From an uncultured bacterium (GTDB taxonomy: Bacteria > Planctomycetota > UBA1135 > GCA-002686595), in contig CALLKX010000008.1 in NCBI GenBank assembly GCA_938083085.1, forward strand, positions 35,685 through 99,684: DNA of 64,000 nt, given 5' to 3'. Below the pieces are notes generated by a model. That model made no database searches. It saw only the letters and a list, made by a program, of their open reading frames with translations, and had not been told where the DNA came from. A program made the position numbers and the translations under genes. Below are positions 19,692 through 28,573 of the stretch, in pieces (position 1 is the first letter of the stretch; each line of letters starts with the position of its first letter).

Positions 19692-19813
19692 CCGCCTCTG
19701 GCCGCTCTCTGGCGGGTTTTCCCCGGATCCCCGACCCCCGCCAGGGAGCTTCAGGGCTAATCTCTCGCGCTTGCGCCCCCTCCCTTCGATGCCCGGGGGC
19801 TGCACCACCAAAC

Positions 19814-20035
19814 ATGGACCTGACTCTTCCGCAGCGCCTCCAGCAGTCCGTTCAGGGCTCGTTCCACAAGACCGCTCTCCTCCAGAAGCGAGTCCGTGAG
19901 CTGATCCGTGGCGCCTCGCCGCTGATCGAGACGCGCGAGACCAACCCGATCAAGATCGCCTTCCTTGAGATGGAGCGCGGACTCATCGAGCTGATCCCGG
20001 ACGAGGAGAGCCAGTCGCCGCCGACCCCGCTCTGA
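19814..20035 (+). CDS. rpoZ: Probable RNA polymerase omega subunit, planctomycete form
   Basis: This is a small acidic-tailed protein of 73 residues. The core (FHKTALLQKRVRELIRGASP, then LIETRETNPIKIAFLEMERG) has the pattern of the short omega-like proteins of planctomycetes: a helix ending in QKR, then RGA-P-L, then an E-rich helix. Omega helps assemble the beta' subunit into RNA polymerase. Similarity is by pattern only, and the family is poorly conserved. It is the first gene of a tight operon with lpxK (10 bases apart). Omega genes elsewhere often head unrelated operons. Confidence 0.55.
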   Translation: MDLTLPQRLQQSVQGSFHKTALLQKRVRELIRGASPLIETRETNPIKIAFLEMERGLIELIPDEESQSPPTPL

Positions 20036-20045
20036 GGTCGACCCC

Positions 20046-21188
20046 TTGCCGGCCGAGCAGGTGACCCCCGCGTCCCGTCCTCGTCGCCATGACGGGCCCC
20101 TCGCCGAGCGCGGGGGGTGGTCAGAGATCCTCTGGGCGCCAGCGCTGCTCTTCGCAGCGATCGCGCGGGCCAGGTCGTTTCTGTACTCCAAGCGGCTGTG
20201 CGCCTCTTTCGAGGTGGGAGCCCCCGTGGTGAGCGTTGGGAACCTCGCCGCCGGCGGTACCGGCAAGACGCCCATGATCGCATGGCTCGCGGAGCGCCTG
20301 CGCGCGCGGGGACTGCGGGCGGGCATCGTCTCCAGGGGCTACGGCGTCTCCCGCGAGACCGGGGCAGACCCGGCCCCCAACGACGAGGCGCGGATGCTCG
20401 CAGAGGTGCTCCCGGACGTGCCGCACCTCCAGGATCGCGACCGCGTGAGCGCGGCCTCGCGTCTGGTCGACCAGGGTCTCGACGTCATCCTCGTGGACGA
20501 CGGGTTCCAGCATCGACGGCTGGCCAGAGACGTGGACCTCGTGCTCCTCGACGCCCTGCGCCCCTTCGGCTTGCCGGCCCCTGAGCGGGGTGGGGCGCCC
20601 GTGGAGGCCCCGCTCCCGCGGGGCCTGATGAGGGAGCCGATGACCGCGTTGAGGCGCGCGTCGGCCGTGGTGTTGACCCGCGTGGACGCGGTGGACGAGG
20701 CGGCGTTGGAGCACCTGGAGCGACGAATCGAGCGGGCCGCACCCGGGGTGCCTGTGCTCCGGGCGCAGCACGTGCCGGTGGCCTACCGAGACGCCCGCGA
20801 TCCAAAGCGCACGCGGCGCTCCCTGGGCGACCTCGAGGGCCTCGAGGTTGACCTCGTCAGCGGGATCGGAAATCCCGGCGCCTTCGAGCTGACGGCGCGA
20901 TCGCTGGGCGCCCTCGTTCGGTCGCACCGACGCTTTCCGGACCATCACGCCTTCGCTCCCGGCGACCTCGATGGACTCGGGGTGGAGCGGGCTGTCTTGA
21001 CCACGGCGAAGGACGCGGCGAGGCTCGAGGGGCTCCCCGAGATCGAGGCCCCCGAGCGCCTGCTCGTCCTGGACGTTGAGATGAGCGTGACGCGCGGAGA
21101 GCCCATCTTGGATGCGCTGCTCGACGCGCTCCCGCCCACGCAGAGGTCGCGTGAGCGCGCGTCGATCCACGAGGGGCTGCATGGCTGA
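20046..21188 (+). CDS. lpxK: Tetraacyldisaccharide 4'-kinase
   Basis: LpxK phosphorylates the 4' position of the lipid A disaccharide precursor at the inner membrane. The 380-aa protein shows the N-terminal membrane-associating helix (WSEILWAPALLFAAIARARS), the P-loop NLAAGGTGKTP (about residues 66-76), SRGYG and DDGFQHRRLARDVDLVLLDA, all diagnostic. The start is non-ATG: TTG 20046 or in-frame GTG 20061. The only nearby ATG (20089) is out of frame. The stop overlaps the start of the acyltransferase gene by eight bases, indicating translational coupling in the LPS operon. Confidence 0.92.
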   Translation: MPAEQVTPASRPRRHDGPLAERGGWSEILWAPALLFAAIARARSFLYSKRLCASFEVGAPVVSVGNLAAGGTGKTPMIAWLAERLRARGLRAGIVSRGYGVSRETGADPAPNDEARMLAEVLPDVPHLQDRDRVSAASRLVDQGLDVILVDDGFQHRRLARDVDLVLLDALRPFGLPAPERGGAPVEAPLPRGLMREPMTALRRASAVVLTRVDAVDEAALEHLERRIERAAPGVPVLRAQHVPVAYRDARDPKRTRRSLGDLEGLEVDLVSGIGNPGAFELTARSLGALVRSHRRFPDHHAFAPGDLDGLGVERAVLTTAKDAARLEGLPEIEAPERLLVLDVEMSVTRGEPILDALLDALPPTQRSRERASIHEGLHG

Positions 21189-22254
21189 GGCGCCTGATTC
21201 GACGGTCCCGGCCCCCGCGCTGGAGCGCGTCCACCGGTTCGATGACGTGCGGCTCGAGGCGCCGGGCACGGACTGGCCTGTAGCGGTGCCGGCGTTCGAG
21301 GAGGGCCGCTTCCACAGCCCCAAGCACCGGGCACTGCAGCTGCTCATGAAGGCCGCGCAGGGGAGCGCGCTACGCCTCCCCGGCCCGCTTCAGCGTGGCC
21401 TCGTGGCGACCCTGGCAGGCGCGGGGCGCGCGTTGGACAGGCGGCACACCAGGGCCGCTGAGGACTACATCCGAGCGGCGTTGCCCTTGGCCACGGATCC
21501 CGAGGTCGACCGGCTCGTGGCCCAGGCCTGGAGACACCTGCTGAGGATCGCGCTGGTGGCGGTGGGCGTCGACCGCCACGTGATGGGGGGGCGCCTCGGC
21601 GATCACTACGAGATCGAGGCCTGCCCGGAGGCCCTGGACGTGCTCGGCCGCCCCGGCGGCGCCATCATGCTCTCCGCCCACGTTGGCTTCTGGGAGGCCT
21701 GTTGTCCGGCCATCGTCGGGATGGGGTGGGGGCCCTCCTACGGCGTCGGCAAGGCGCCACGCAATGACTTCGTCGCCCGGGACTTGCAGCGCGCGCGGGA
21801 GAGCCAGGGCATGCGGGTGATTCCCCGCAAAGGGGCCATGGCCGCCGTCCCCGCTGCCGTGCGCGCGGGCGCGTCGGTCGGGATGCTGTTGGACCACAGG
21901 CCGCGACGGAAGGCGATCTATGCGCCGTTCTTCGGGAGGATGGCCGCCTGCGATCGGAGCGCCGGCGTTCTGCTGCGCCGGGTCAAGGCGCCCCTCGTGT
22001 TCTACGCGTGCTACTCCCAGCCAGGGACCGACGCGCTCGACGCCTGGCGCTTTCAGATGCGGTTTCCCGTCGTCATCGAACCCGAGGAGCTGTCGGCGCT
22101 CGATCCCGAAGCGATCGCGACGAGGATCAATTCGGAGCTCGAGCGTCTGATTCTCCACCGCCCCGATGAGGCCTTCTGGCTCCACGACCGCTTCAGGGGC
22201 GCTCCGGAACCGGCTCCGGGTGAATCCACTGCCGAATCCAGCGGCGCTCGATGA
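21181..22254 (+). CDS. Lipid A biosynthesis acyltransferase (LpxL/HtrB-like)
   Basis: The 357-aa LPLAT-family acyltransferase is expected to add a secondary acyl chain to KDO-lipid A. The catalytic HX4E motif is HVGFWE, with H167 and E172. Downstream come a DHRPRRKAIYAPFFGR segment (the usual DxR...FFG substrate-binding region) and LHRPDEAFWLHDRF, which matches the LpxL C-terminal PEQYLWxHRRF block. There is no clear membrane segment. The start ATG 21181 lies inside lpxK (8-base overlap). Position between lpxK and hldE fits an LPS role. It could also be a general lysophospholipid acyltransferase. Confidence 0.85.
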   Translation: MAEAPDSTVPAPALERVHRFDDVRLEAPGTDWPVAVPAFEEGRFHSPKHRALQLLMKAAQGSALRLPGPLQRGLVATLAGAGRALDRRHTRAAEDYIRAALPLATDPEVDRLVAQAWRHLLRIALVAVGVDRHVMGGRLGDHYEIEACPEALDVLGRPGGAIMLSAHVGFWEACCPAIVGMGWGPSYGVGKAPRNDFVARDLQRARESQGMRVIPRKGAMAAVPAAVRAGASVGMLLDHRPRRKAIYAPFFGRMAACDRSAGVLLRRVKAPLVFYACYSQPGTDALDAWRFQMRFPVVIEPEELSALDPEAIATRINSELERLILHRPDEAFWLHDRFRGAPEPAPGESTAESSGAR

Positions 22255-22304
22255 CCTCGACCCCTCCAGCCGGGCAAACTGTATCGAGACAGGACCTCGG
22301 AACC

Positions 22305-23291
22305 ATGAGCGAGAGCAAGCACCCCTTCCCGCAGATGCGGGACCTCGAGCTGTACCCGCTGGAGGATCGAGAGAGCCTCGTGGAGGTCAAAGACTTCTGC
22401 CAGGTCCCTGAGGCCGTGAGCGGCTTTGGTGGCTTCGTGGACTCTCTGCCGGATATCTACGCGGGGGCCGACTTCAAGGTGCTCGTGGAGCGGATCATCC
22501 GGGCGCGGCTGGCGGGCAAGCCGGTGGTGATGGCCATGGGGGCCCACGTCCTGAAGGTCGGCCTCGCGCCGCTGATCATCGACCTGATGGAGCGGGGGAT
22601 CGTCACCCACGTGACCCTCAACTCGGCCGGCGCCATCCACGACTTCGAGATCGCCACCGCCGGAAAGACCTCGGAGCGCGTGGACACCCAGCTCCCTGAG
22701 GGCAGGTTCGGCTTCGCCGACGAGACGGGCCTTGGACTGGCCGAAGCCGCACGCCGCGGGGCCCACCCCCAGGGCCAAGACGAGCTCGGGCTCGGCCGGG
22801 GGCTGGGCCGCATGCTCCTCGAGCGCGCTCCGCAGCACCTCGCCCTGAGCGTCCCGGCGACCGCCGTACGCCTCGGCTTGGGGGTGACCTGTCACCCGTC
22901 GATCGGGGCCGACATCGTTCACATGCACCCCGCCTGTGACGGCGCAGACCTCGGGACGGCGGCGCTGGCGGACTTCCATCACGTCTGCCGAACGGTGTCG
23001 GAGCTGGCGGCGGACCCTGGTTCGGAGGCCGGCGGAGTCTGGCTCAATGTCGGCTGCGCCGTGATCCTCCCGGAGGTCTTCCTGAAGGCCGTCAGCGTCG
23101 CCCTCAACCTCGGCGTGGACCTCGCGGCGATGACCACCGGTAACCTCGACATGATCCGTCAGTACCGCGCCGAGACCAACGTCGTGCGCCGGCCTCCCGG
23201 CGATGGCTTCACGCTCATCGGGCAGCATGAGCTGCTCCTGCCGCTCCTCCGGATGGCGATCATCAGCAAGCTGGAGGGCGGCCGGGTCTGA
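22305..23291 (+). CDS. Conserved protein of unknown function in the LPS-heptose operon
   Basis: The 328-aa soluble protein has no membrane segment. Conserved-looking blocks are PVVMAMGAHVLKVGLAPLI, VTLNSAGAIHDFE, ATAGKTSERVDTQLPEGRF, IGADIVHMHP, VWLNVGCAVILPEVFLKA and TGNLDMIRQYR. The His/Asp-rich, Gly-rich loops suggest a Rossmann-like enzyme. I recall a family of unknown function from Geobacter and planctomycetes that lies beside heptose genes, and a distant resemblance to deoxyhypusine synthase, but I cannot verify either. ATG 22251 overlaps the previous stop (ATGA), but the 18 extra codons use rare codons (GTA, AGA). I therefore prefer ATG 22305, which has AGGA upstream. The stop overlaps the hldE start. 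Confidence 0.7.
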   Translation: MSESKHPFPQMRDLELYPLEDRESLVEVKDFCQVPEAVSGFGGFVDSLPDIYAGADFKVLVERIIRARLAGKPVVMAMGAHVLKVGLAPLIIDLMERGIVTHVTLNSAGAIHDFEIATAGKTSERVDTQLPEGRFGFADETGLGLAEAARRGAHPQGQDELGLGRGLGRMLLERAPQHLALSVPATAVRLGLGVTCHPSIGADIVHMHPACDGADLGTAALADFHHVCRTVSELAADPGSEAGGVWLNVGCAVILPEVFLKAVSVALNLGVDLAAMTTGNLDMIRQYRAETNVVRRPPGDGFTLIGQHELLLPLLRMAIISKLEGGRV

Positions 23292-24835
23292 TGATTGAGG
23301 CGAACCAACTAAGGGAGCTGCTCGCGAACGAGGCGTCCCCGCGGGTGGTGATCATCGGCGACCTGATCGTTGATCGTTACATCTCCGGTGACGTCAGCCG
23401 GATCTCGCCGGAGGCGCCGATCCCGGTGCTCGCGGCCCGCTCATCGGAGCTGCGGCTCGGAGGTGCTGGCAACGTCGCCGCGAACCTGCGCGCCATGGAG
23501 GCGGAGGTCGCCATGGTCGGCGTCGTCGGGGATGACAGTCACGGAGCCCTCCTCCGAGAACTGTTCGAGGCCGACGGCATCGGGACGGGCGGCGTGATCC
23601 TCGACAGCTCACGGCCCACCATCGAGAAGACGCGCATGATGAGCGGCGTCCAGCAGATGCTCCGAGTGGACTGGGAGGACACGCGGCCCATCGACTCCGT
23701 GGTGCTGGCGCAGATGCTCGAGGTGATCCCCCGGGAGCTCGAGGGGGCCGACGCTGTGGTCCTCTCCGACTACGGGAAGGGCACCCTCGCCCAGGGCGTG
23801 ATCGACCTCGCGATCTCGGAAGCCAGGGCCCGGTCGATCCCGGTGCTCGTGGATCCGAAGGGCGCAGACTTCAGCCGCTACGCCGGCGCGACCCTCGTGA
23901 CGCCTAACCGCAAGGAGGCGGAGCACGCGCTCGGACGCGAGCTCTCTGGCCTCAGTGACCTCCCGGGTGCCGCGGATGAGCTGATCGCGGCCGCCTCCCT
24001 GGCGCAGGTTGTGATCACGCTCGGCGGCGACGGCATTTACTTCAGGGCGCGCGACGGGGCGCTCGACGGCCGGATCCCGACCCAGGCGCGCGCTGTCTTC
24101 GATGTGACGGGCGCGGGCGATACGGTCGTGGCTCACCTTGCCTTTCACCTCGGAGCAGGGCTCGAGCTGGAGGCTGCCGTGACCCTGGCGAATCACGCGG
24201 CGGGAATCGTCGTGGCCAAGCTGGGGACCCATGCCGTGACGAGGTCGGAGTTGTTCGAGCGCCTCCTCGAGGGCCAGCCCCTCGGCACCAAGGTTGCGAG
24301 CGCTGGCTCCCTGAGCGCGCGGCTGGATGGCTGGCGACGAGAGGGCAAGCGGGTCGTCTTCACGAACGGCTGCTTTGATGTGCTCCACGCCGGGCACGTC
24401 AGCTACCTGCGCTTCGCCCGGACTCGGGGGGATGTGCTGGTCGTGGGAGTCAACGACGACCCCAGCGTGGCGCGCTTGAAGGGCCCGGAGCGGCCCGTGA
24501 ACTCGCTGGAGGACCGCCTCGCGGTTCTGAGCGCGCTTGAGGTCGTGGACGCGGTCATCGCCTTCGGTGAGGACACGCCCAAGGCGCTCGTCGAGCTTGT
24601 CTCCCCGGACGTCCTGGTCAAGGGAGAGGACTATGCGGACCAACCGGTGGTGGGGCGTGAGTGGGTGGAGTCCCATGGCGGCCAGGTGGTGCTGGCGCCG
24701 CTCCTCGAGGGGCGCTCGACCACGGGGATTTTGGATCGGACGGGCAGCGCCCCCGGTCTTGAAGGGAGCCCGGAAGGGAGCCCGAACGGGAGTCTGAATC
24801 GGGGCCAAGGCGGGGGCGCGGGTCAAGACGCTTGA
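23291..24835 (+). CDS. hldE: Bifunctional heptose 7-phosphate kinase / heptose 1-phosphate adenylyltransferase
   Basis: HldE makes ADP-heptose for the LPS inner core. Domain 1 (residues 1-320) is a PfkB sugar kinase: GDLIVDRYISGDVSRISPEA, RLGGAGNVAANL, DPKGADFSRY, and the GAGDT catalytic motif near residue 276. Domain 2 (about 345-480) is a cytidylyltransferase-type fold: VFTNGCFDVLHAGHVSYL, GVNDDPSVARLKG, DRLAVLSALEVVDAVIAF and VLVKGEDY. The last ~30 residues are a low-complexity Gly/Ser tail encoded by a 12-bp repeat. ATG 23291 overlaps the preceding stop. HldC or GmhB partner genes are not present in the window. Confidence 0.95.
   Translation: MIEANQLRELLANEASPRVVIIGDLIVDRYISGDVSRISPEAPIPVLAARSSELRLGGAGNVAANLRAMEAEVAMVGVVGDDSHGALLRELFEADGIGTGGVILDSSRPTIEKTRMMSGVQQMLRVDWEDTRPIDSVVLAQMLEVIPRELEGADAVVLSDYGKGTLAQGVIDLAISEARARSIPVLVDPKGADFSRYAGATLVTPNRKEAEHALGRELSGLSDLPGAADELIAAASLAQVVITLGGDGIYFRARDGALDGRIPTQARAVFDVTGAGDTVVAHLAFHLGAGLELEAAVTLANHAAGIVVAKLGTHAVTRSELFERLLEGQPLGTKVASAGSLSARLDGWRREGKRVVFTNGCFDVLHAGHVSYLRFARTRGDVLVVGVNDDPSVARLKGPERPVNSLEDRLAVLSALEVVDAVIAFGEDTPKALVELVSPDVLVKGEDYADQPVVGREWVESHGGQVVLAPLLEGRSTTGILDRTGSAPGLEGSPEGSPNGSLNRGQGGGAGQDA
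24761..24808 (+). repeat. 12-bp degenerate tandem repeat inside the 3' end of hldE
   Basis: Units gaagggagcccg (twice, exact), aacgggagtctg and aatcggggccaa encode the low-complexity EGSPEGSPNGS-like tail. This is the same period as the intergenic arrays, which suggests an array captured into the reading frame. Confidence 0.6.
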
Positions 24836-24936
24836 CGCGCGCTGGCTCGGTAGAGCGGCCCGCAAGGACCGCGACCAACGGGCTGGGCGTCTGCGACCTG
24901 ATCCCGGGTCTGATCCCGTCCCAGAGAGGACAGCGT

Positions 24937-24984
24937 GATCACCGCGGCGATCACCGCGTCGATCACCGCGTCGATCACCGCGGC
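24937..24984. repeat. 12-bp tandem repeat, four copies
   Basis: Four copies of gatcaccgcggc/gatcaccgcgtc lie in the 187-bp gap between hldE and the TauE gene, about 100 bases after the hldE stop. Each unit contains a GATC site. Confidence 0.85.
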
Positions 24985-25022
24985 GTCCGCTTGGCGTCGG
25001 GCGACAGGCCCTTCGTGCTCCT

Positions 25023-25844
25023 GTGGAGCGCCGGATCGTGGGGCCTGTGATTCTCCGCGGCGTCCCCTTGCTGCTGGCAGGCGCAGCGATCGCCTTCATC
25101 GGAGCCATCTGTGGGATCGGCGGCGGCCTGTTTGCCGTCCCGATGCTGCACTACTTGTTCAAGCTCGAGCTGCGGGCGTCGGTGGCCACTGGGCTCTGCC
25201 TCGTCGCCGCCACGGCGTACTCGTCAACCCTCGCCGAGCTCCTGCGGGATGACAGCAGCCTGGATCTGATGCTCGTGGGGCCGCTCAGCCTCGGCGCGCT
25301 CCTCGGAGCCCAGCTGGGATTCCGCCTCTCAAGACGCCTCGGTGAGCGCCGGCTCAAGACGGTCTTCGCCGTGGTCCTTCTGGTGGCAGGGGCGCGGATG
25401 CTCCTCTCCGAGGGGATCCCGCCGCTCCCCGGAGAGGCCGGGATCCAGGCGCCGGGGATCCGGTTGCTGATCTCCGTGTTGATCGGCGCGGGCGCGGGCA
25501 CGGTCGCGCCGCTGCTCGGCATTGGCGGCGGGCTGGTGGTCGTCCCCGCTTTGATGTTCACCATGCCCGGGCTGGGGGGGCTCGCGGTCCGGGCCGCCGC
25601 GCTCGCTGTCGCCTGCGTGACGTCCGCGAGGTCGCTCCAGCTCTACTACCGCGAGGGGATCATCCGGTGGTCGCTCGGTCTCCCGATCGCCCTCGGCGCC
25701 CTCGCCGGCGCCTCCGCAGGGGTCCACACCGTTCACCTGCCCGGGATGTCGCAGGTGGGGCAGCGAGTGATGGGAGTGATCTTGCTGGTCACCGCGGTGC
25801 GCTTCGCCAGGGACGTTGCGCGGCTCCGCCGCGGCTTGGGTTAG
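25023..25844 (+). CDS. TauE/SafE-family membrane transporter
   Basis: The 273-aa integral membrane protein has about seven or eight hydrophobic segments. It carries the two inverted-repeat signatures of the TauE/SafE (DUF81) family, GAICGIGGGLFAVPML near the N-terminus and APLLGIGGGLVVVPAL in the middle. Members export sulfite, sulfoacetate or other organic anions, and the substrate cannot be read from sequence. The start is GTG at 25023, with another in-frame GTG at 25047. The gene ends 11 bases before slyX and is probably cotranscribed with it. Confidence 0.85.
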   Translation: MERRIVGPVILRGVPLLLAGAAIAFIGAICGIGGGLFAVPMLHYLFKLELRASVATGLCLVAATAYSSTLAELLRDDSSLDLMLVGPLSLGALLGAQLGFRLSRRLGERRLKTVFAVVLLVAGARMLLSEGIPPLPGEAGIQAPGIRLLISVLIGAGAGTVAPLLGIGGGLVVVPALMFTMPGLGGLAVRAAALAVACVTSARSLQLYYREGIIRWSLGLPIALGALAGASAGVHTVHLPGMSQVGQRVMGVILLVTAVRFARDVARLRRGLG

Positions 25845-25855
25845 GCTCTCCAGCC

Positions 25856-26068
25856 GTGTTTGAACGCAGGATCATCGGCCTCGAAGAGCGTCTCGCCTTC
25901 CAGGAGAACGAGCTGGAGAAGCTCAATCGGGTCGTGGCCGAGCAGCAGCTCGAGCTGGACGCCACGGGGAAGGAGCTCCGCGAGCTGCGCGCGCGCGTGC
26001 GCACGGCGGGGGGGACCGAGGATGCGGAGGGGCGCACCCTCGAGGACGATCGGCCCCCGCACTACTGA
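25856..26068 (+). CDS. slyX: SlyX family protein
   Basis: The 70-residue protein starts at GTG 25856 (VFERRIIGLEERLAFQENEL). It is a predicted coiled coil over its first 55 residues (LEERLAFQENELEKLNRVV) and ends in RPPHY, the conserved tail of SlyX proteins (PPPHY in E. coli). The function is unknown throughout the family. The gene is embedded in a longer open frame that starts inside the TauE gene, but the SlyX similarity begins exactly at this GTG. Confidence 0.85.
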   Translation: MFERRIIGLEERLAFQENELEKLNRVVAEQQLELDATGKELRELRARVRTAGGTEDAEGRTLEDDRPPHY

Positions 26069-26136
26069 AGCAGAGCCGGTGGGCGGCCCGAGGGGCGCAC
26101 CCGGCGATCGAACCGGAACACAACCCGGAACTCTCC

Positions 26137-28344
26137 ATGGCAGCCAGTGACTCGCAAGGCGGCACGACCACCGTCCGGGGCCCCAGGGCCTCCCGTTCCA
26201 CGCGCTGGCGCGCGGCGGTGCTCGTCCTCGTCCATCTCCTCGCGGCGATTCACATCGCCCACTGGATGTCCACTGGGCGCACGGTGTCGCCGCTGGAGCC
26301 GTCCGAGGCCATGGAGTTCGCCAAGTACTCGGTGGTCAACGCGGGGCTCATCTTCTTCGCGATCACCATCCTCTCGACGCTTGTCCTGGGGCGCTGGTTC
26401 TGCGGGTGGGCCTGCCACCTGGTCGCCCTCCAGGACCTCTCCCGCGCGTTCCTGATCCGGATCGGGCTGCGCCCGCGCCCGCTGCGGTCCCGGTGGATGG
26501 CGCTCATGCCCATCGTCGCGGCGGGGTACATGTTCCTGTGGCCGGTGATCTACCGCGTCTGGATCGGGGACCCCTTCGAGGTCACGGGGGTCGAGATGAC
26601 GCGTGAGGGCTTCTGGGACACCTTCCCCGCGTGGTGGCCAGCCGTGTTCACCTTCGTCTTGTGCGGCTTCGTGGCGGTCTACTTCCTCGGGGCCAAGGGC
26701 TTCTGCACCTACGCCTGTCCCTACGGCGCGGTCTTCGGGCTGGCTGACAGGCTGAGCCCTGGGCGGATCCGTGTGACCGAGGACTGCGTGCAGTGCGGTC
26801 ACTGCACGGCGACCTGCACCTCCAACGTCGACATCTCGCGGGAGGTCCACGACTACGGGATGGTGGTGGACCCGGGCTGCATGAAGTGCATGGACTGCGT
26901 CTCGGTCTGCCCGGAGAACGCGCTGCACTTTGGCCTCGGGAAGCCGGCGCTCTTGGCGCGCAAGCGCGAGGACGCTCGTCCCCCCAGGCCCCGGCTCCCG
27001 CTGGTGGAGGAGGCCACCGCGGCCTTGGCCTTCAGCTTCGGCTACTTCGCGATCCGGGGCTTCTACCAGGAACGCGGGTTCCTCCTCTCGGTGGGCATCG
27101 CTGCGGTCTTCGCCTTCCTCGTCCTGACGGTGGTACGCCTCGTTCGGCGCCGCGACGTCAAGATCCCGGGCGCCGTGCTCAAGGAGGGCGGCAAGCTGCG
27201 TCCACTGGCCGTCGTTCTGGGCGGAGGCACGCTGGTGCTCTCCGCTTCGGCGGTGCCCTTCGGGCTCGTGCCGGAGGTCAACACCTGGAGAGCCAACCGT
27301 GCCTGGGCGGAGCTCGAGGACGCCCGCGCGCGCTGGTTCGAGCCGGGGAGGGCGTCCCTCAGCGAGGCTGAGCTCGCCTCCGCCGACCGCCTACTCGAGA
27401 GCGCGGGCACGATCCGCGCCCGCTCCGGGGTCCGGTCCCTCCAGAACACCATGCGCCTCGCCTGGGGGAGCCTCTTCGTGGGGGACACCCAGAGCTTCGA
27501 GCAGCGTCTCTCCGAGGCCCTGCTCTTCGGGCGCGCCGGGGTCGGCCTGAAGACGCTGGCGGCGGATCAGATGCGAGCGCGGGGTGACCTCCCGCGGGCC
27601 GAGGCGGCCTACCGCGCGGTCCTCGACGAGGTCCCCGAGCACGTCCCGGCGGTGATCCGGCTCGCGGAGCTGCTCGGTCAATCTGAGCGCCTGGAAGACG
27701 CGCAGGAGGTGGTCGAGGCCGGCCTCCTCGTGGCGCCGGATTCGCCGCCGCTGCTCGCCCAGCGGGGGACCTTTCGGCTCATCGCGGGGGACCCCGACGG
27801 TGCGGTCGAGGACCTCCGAGCGGCGATCGATCTGAACCCCGAGTTCATCGAGGCTCGGATTCGTCTGTCAGAGCTCTTCGCCCAGTCACAGCGCCTCGAG
27901 GAGGCCCGCGAGGTGATCGAGGGGGGGCTGGCGGTCCTTCCAGATGCGCCCCCGCTGGTCGCCCAGCGCGGGGTCCTGCGCCTCTTCGGGGGAGATCCTG
28001 ACGGCGCCGTCGAGGACCTGCGGAGCGCCCTGGCGCTGAACCCGGGGCTCACGTCCGTGAGGGACCGGCTGTGGCGCGTGCTCATGGAGCTTGACCGTGG
28101 TCAGGAGAGCGCCCGTGTGATCCGTGACGGCCTCCTGCTCGACGGGGCCTCTGTGGTCCTGCGGGCTCACCTCGCCCAGGTCCTCTTCATGACCGGGGAC
28201 CGGGACGGGGCGGCGGCGGAGGCACGGCGACTCGCGGCCGAGGCCGGGAATAACGCGGCTCTCTTGCAGGTCGCCCGCGAGGTGCTCCGCGCGTCAGGCT
28301 TCGCCGCGGAGGCGGATCAGATCGTCCCGCAGAGCGTCCGCTGA
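26137..28344 (+). CDS. Membrane polyferredoxin (NapH/CcoG-like) fused to a TPR domain
   Basis: The N-terminal half (residues ~20-370) has several membrane helices, two NapH-type CxxxCP-like motifs (FCGWACHLVALQD, FCTYACPYGAV) and two [4Fe-4S] ferredoxin clusters (C217/C220/C223/C227 and C248/C251/C254/C258). After a further pair of hydrophobic segments comes a soluble C-terminal half of about 330 residues. This consists of helical TPR units such as LAELLGQSERLEDAQEVVEAGL and its near-copy LSELFAQSQRLEEAREVIEGGL. It should transfer electrons across or along the membrane while the TPR part holds a partner. The fusion of these two parts is unusual. No oxidase or nitrate reductase gene is adjacent. 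Confidence 0.85.
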   Translation: MAASDSQGGTTTVRGPRASRSTRWRAAVLVLVHLLAAIHIAHWMSTGRTVSPLEPSEAMEFAKYSVVNAGLIFFAITILSTLVLGRWFCGWACHLVALQDLSRAFLIRIGLRPRPLRSRWMALMPIVAAGYMFLWPVIYRVWIGDPFEVTGVEMTREGFWDTFPAWWPAVFTFVLCGFVAVYFLGAKGFCTYACPYGAVFGLADRLSPGRIRVTEDCVQCGHCTATCTSNVDISREVHDYGMVVDPGCMKCMDCVSVCPENALHFGLGKPALLARKREDARPPRPRLPLVEEATAALAFSFGYFAIRGFYQERGFLLSVGIAAVFAFLVLTVVRLVRRRDVKIPGAVLKEGGKLRPLAVVLGGGTLVLSASAVPFGLVPEVNTWRANRAWAELEDARARWFEPGRASLSEAELASADRLLESAGTIRARSGVRSLQNTMRLAWGSLFVGDTQSFEQRLSEALLFGRAGVGLKTLAADQMRARGDLPRAEAAYRAVLDEVPEHVPAVIRLAELLGQSERLEDAQEVVEAGLLVAPDSPPLLAQRGTFRLIAGDPDGAVEDLRAAIDLNPEFIEARIRLSELFAQSQRLEEAREVIEGGLAVLPDAPPLVAQRGVLRLFGGDPDGAVEDLRSALALNPGLTSVRDRLWRVLMELDRGQESARVIRDGLLLDGASVVLRAHLAQVLFMTGDRDGAAAEARRLAAEAGNNAALLQVAREVLRASGFAAEADQIVPQSVR

Positions 28345-28573
28345 GGTCCGGGAGTCTCGACGTGAACGGGCCCGCCTTAGCCTCGTCGCCCCGGCGGTGG
28401 GGAGCCCCGGCGGTGGGGACTCACGGCCTTCGAGTCGCTACGACCTCCTTGGCTCCATGCGCCCCAGGAGCCCTTGTCGCTGAGGGGGCCGGTGCTGCTC
28501 GGGAGCGAGCGCTGCAGGGAGCCTCGCGCCGCCGACCGGGCCCCAGCGCGGGCGGCGCGAGAACCGATTGGGC

